Below are positions 36,215 to 36,554 of a stretch of DNA of 36,554 nucleotides, in pieces. The position numbers and the translations under genes were made by a program. The DNA is from Prescottella defluvii (GTDB lineage: Bacteria; Actinomycetota; Actinomycetes; Mycobacteriales; Mycobacteriaceae), in the NCBI RefSeq assembly GCF_000738775.1, contig NZ_JPOC01000075.1, positions 1 through 36,554 on the forward strand, written 5' to 3'. The stretch's first letter is position 1; each line of letters starts with the position of its first letter. A model generated the notes under the pieces. The model saw only the letters and a list, made by a program, of their open reading frames with translations, was not told the origin of the DNA and searched no databases.

Positions 36215-36262
36215 GGCCACGCGGGGCTGTGTCGCCCGGAAACTTCACAGCCCCGCGCGGCC
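36215..36262 (+). terminator. Hairpin between gpx and ftsY
   Basis: The 17 bases at 36215-36231 pair with 36246-36262 with one mismatch (12 consecutive perfect pairs, CGCGGGGCTGTG), with a 14-base loop. It begins seven bases after the gpx stop. No T-run follows. It is likely the terminator of the gpx transcript. Confidence 0.7.
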
Positions 36263-36277
36263 TGACAGGATAGCGGT

Positions 36278-36554
36278 GTGACTACCGGAGCCTGGATAGC
36301 AATAGCGGCCGTACTGGCCGTCCTCGTCGTGGCGCTCGTCGTCGGCCTGATCGTGGCCCGGCGCCGCCGCGTCAGCCTCGCCGCGCCGCCCGAGAAGCCC
36401 GAGCTGACGGAGCAGCCGAAGGATCGTTCGGGCGGCTATCAAGCGGGTGGCGGATTCAACTTCAGCCAGGGCCCGACGGCCACCGCGCCGCCCAAGGTGC
36501 CCCCGGCCGCACCGAAGACTCCGCCGACCGCACCCCCGGTGACCCCGGTGGCTG
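36278..36554 (+). CDS. ftsY: Signal recognition particle receptor FtsY, N-terminus (partial)
   Basis: The gene runs off the end of the window, leaving 92 codons. GTG 36278 is followed by one membrane segment (WIAIAAVLAVLVVALVVGLI), a basic RRRR cluster and a long Pro/Ala-rich low-complexity region (KVPPAAPKTPPTAPPVTPVA). This N-terminal anchor and acidic/Pro-rich linker precede the NG GTPase domain of FtsY in actinobacteria. The call rests mainly on position after smc, which is the usual gene order, since no GTPase motif is inside the window. CAGGAT (36266-36271) ends seven bases before the GTG, a possible -10 of a leaderless transcript. Confidence 0.7.
   Translation, partial: MTTGAWIAIAAVLAVLVVALVVGLIVARRRRVSLAAPPEKPELTEQPKDRSGGYQAGGGFNFSQGPTATAPPKVPPAAPKTPPTAPPVTPVA

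Overview
The window looks like a stretch of chromosome from a high-GC actinobacterium of the order Mycobacteriales, most probably a Rhodococcus or close relative. The support is internal: very high G+C at third codon positions, many GTG starts, a SepIVA homologue (a cell-envelope protein of mycobacteria and relatives), a DUF222/13E12-type HNH protein with an actinobacterial LexA box, and a gene order close to the M. tuberculosis Rv2922-Rv2981 region as I remember it. No search was run, so genus and gene-family calls rest on recognised motifs.

Layout. 1-4725: end of ddl, a DUF3515 membrane protein with a one-domain Lrp-like protein (minus strand), then thiL, a gamma-carbonic-anhydrase-like protein and ung (plus), then a crotonase and rpmB (minus). 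4962-8991: a SigA-like promoter, a DhaL/FakA-type protein and recG. 9064-13673: an intergenic region with two dyad symmetries, then pyruvate carboxylase (pyc), rsmD and coaD. 13822-17187: sepIVA, a DUF177 protein, rpmF, rnc and mutM, a conserved cell-division, ribosome and RNA-processing block. 17123-18595: a MocR/PdxR-type regulator on the minus strand, divergent from a flavin-binding PNPOx-like gene. 19545-27463: a complete potassium system, with a 30-residue membrane ORF, then kdpF, kdpA, kdpB, kdpC, kdpD and kdpE, mostly overlapping or nearly so. 27520-29389: an AGCS amino-acid/cation symporter and an OsmC protein. 29444-31691: a lower-GC accessory patch with an SOS-box-controlled HNH protein and a poorly recognisable membrane ORF. 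31700-36554: acyP, smc, a glutathione-peroxidase-like gene and the start of ftsY.

How the genes work together. Much of the window is housekeeping: DNA repair (ung, recG, mutM), chromosome organisation (smc), membrane targeting (ftsY), ribosome and RNA maturation (rpmB, rpmF, rnc, rsmD), cofactors (thiL, coaD) and anaplerosis (pyc). Against the mycobacterial order, the regulator pair, the kdp operon, the symporter and the HNH patch look like additions between mutM, osmC and acyP. Conversely, coaD and sepIVA lie side by side here, whereas in M. tuberculosis the PDIM/phenolic glycolipid gene island separates them.

No CRISPR array, rRNA, intact tRNA, transposase or prophage was seen. The points most worth a second look are the small ORF ahead of kdpF, the perfect LexA box over a likely leaderless HNH gene, the paired operators ahead of a probably leaderless pyc, the thiL start with no normal start codon at the expected place, and the in-frame reading frame continuing past the TAG at 31362.
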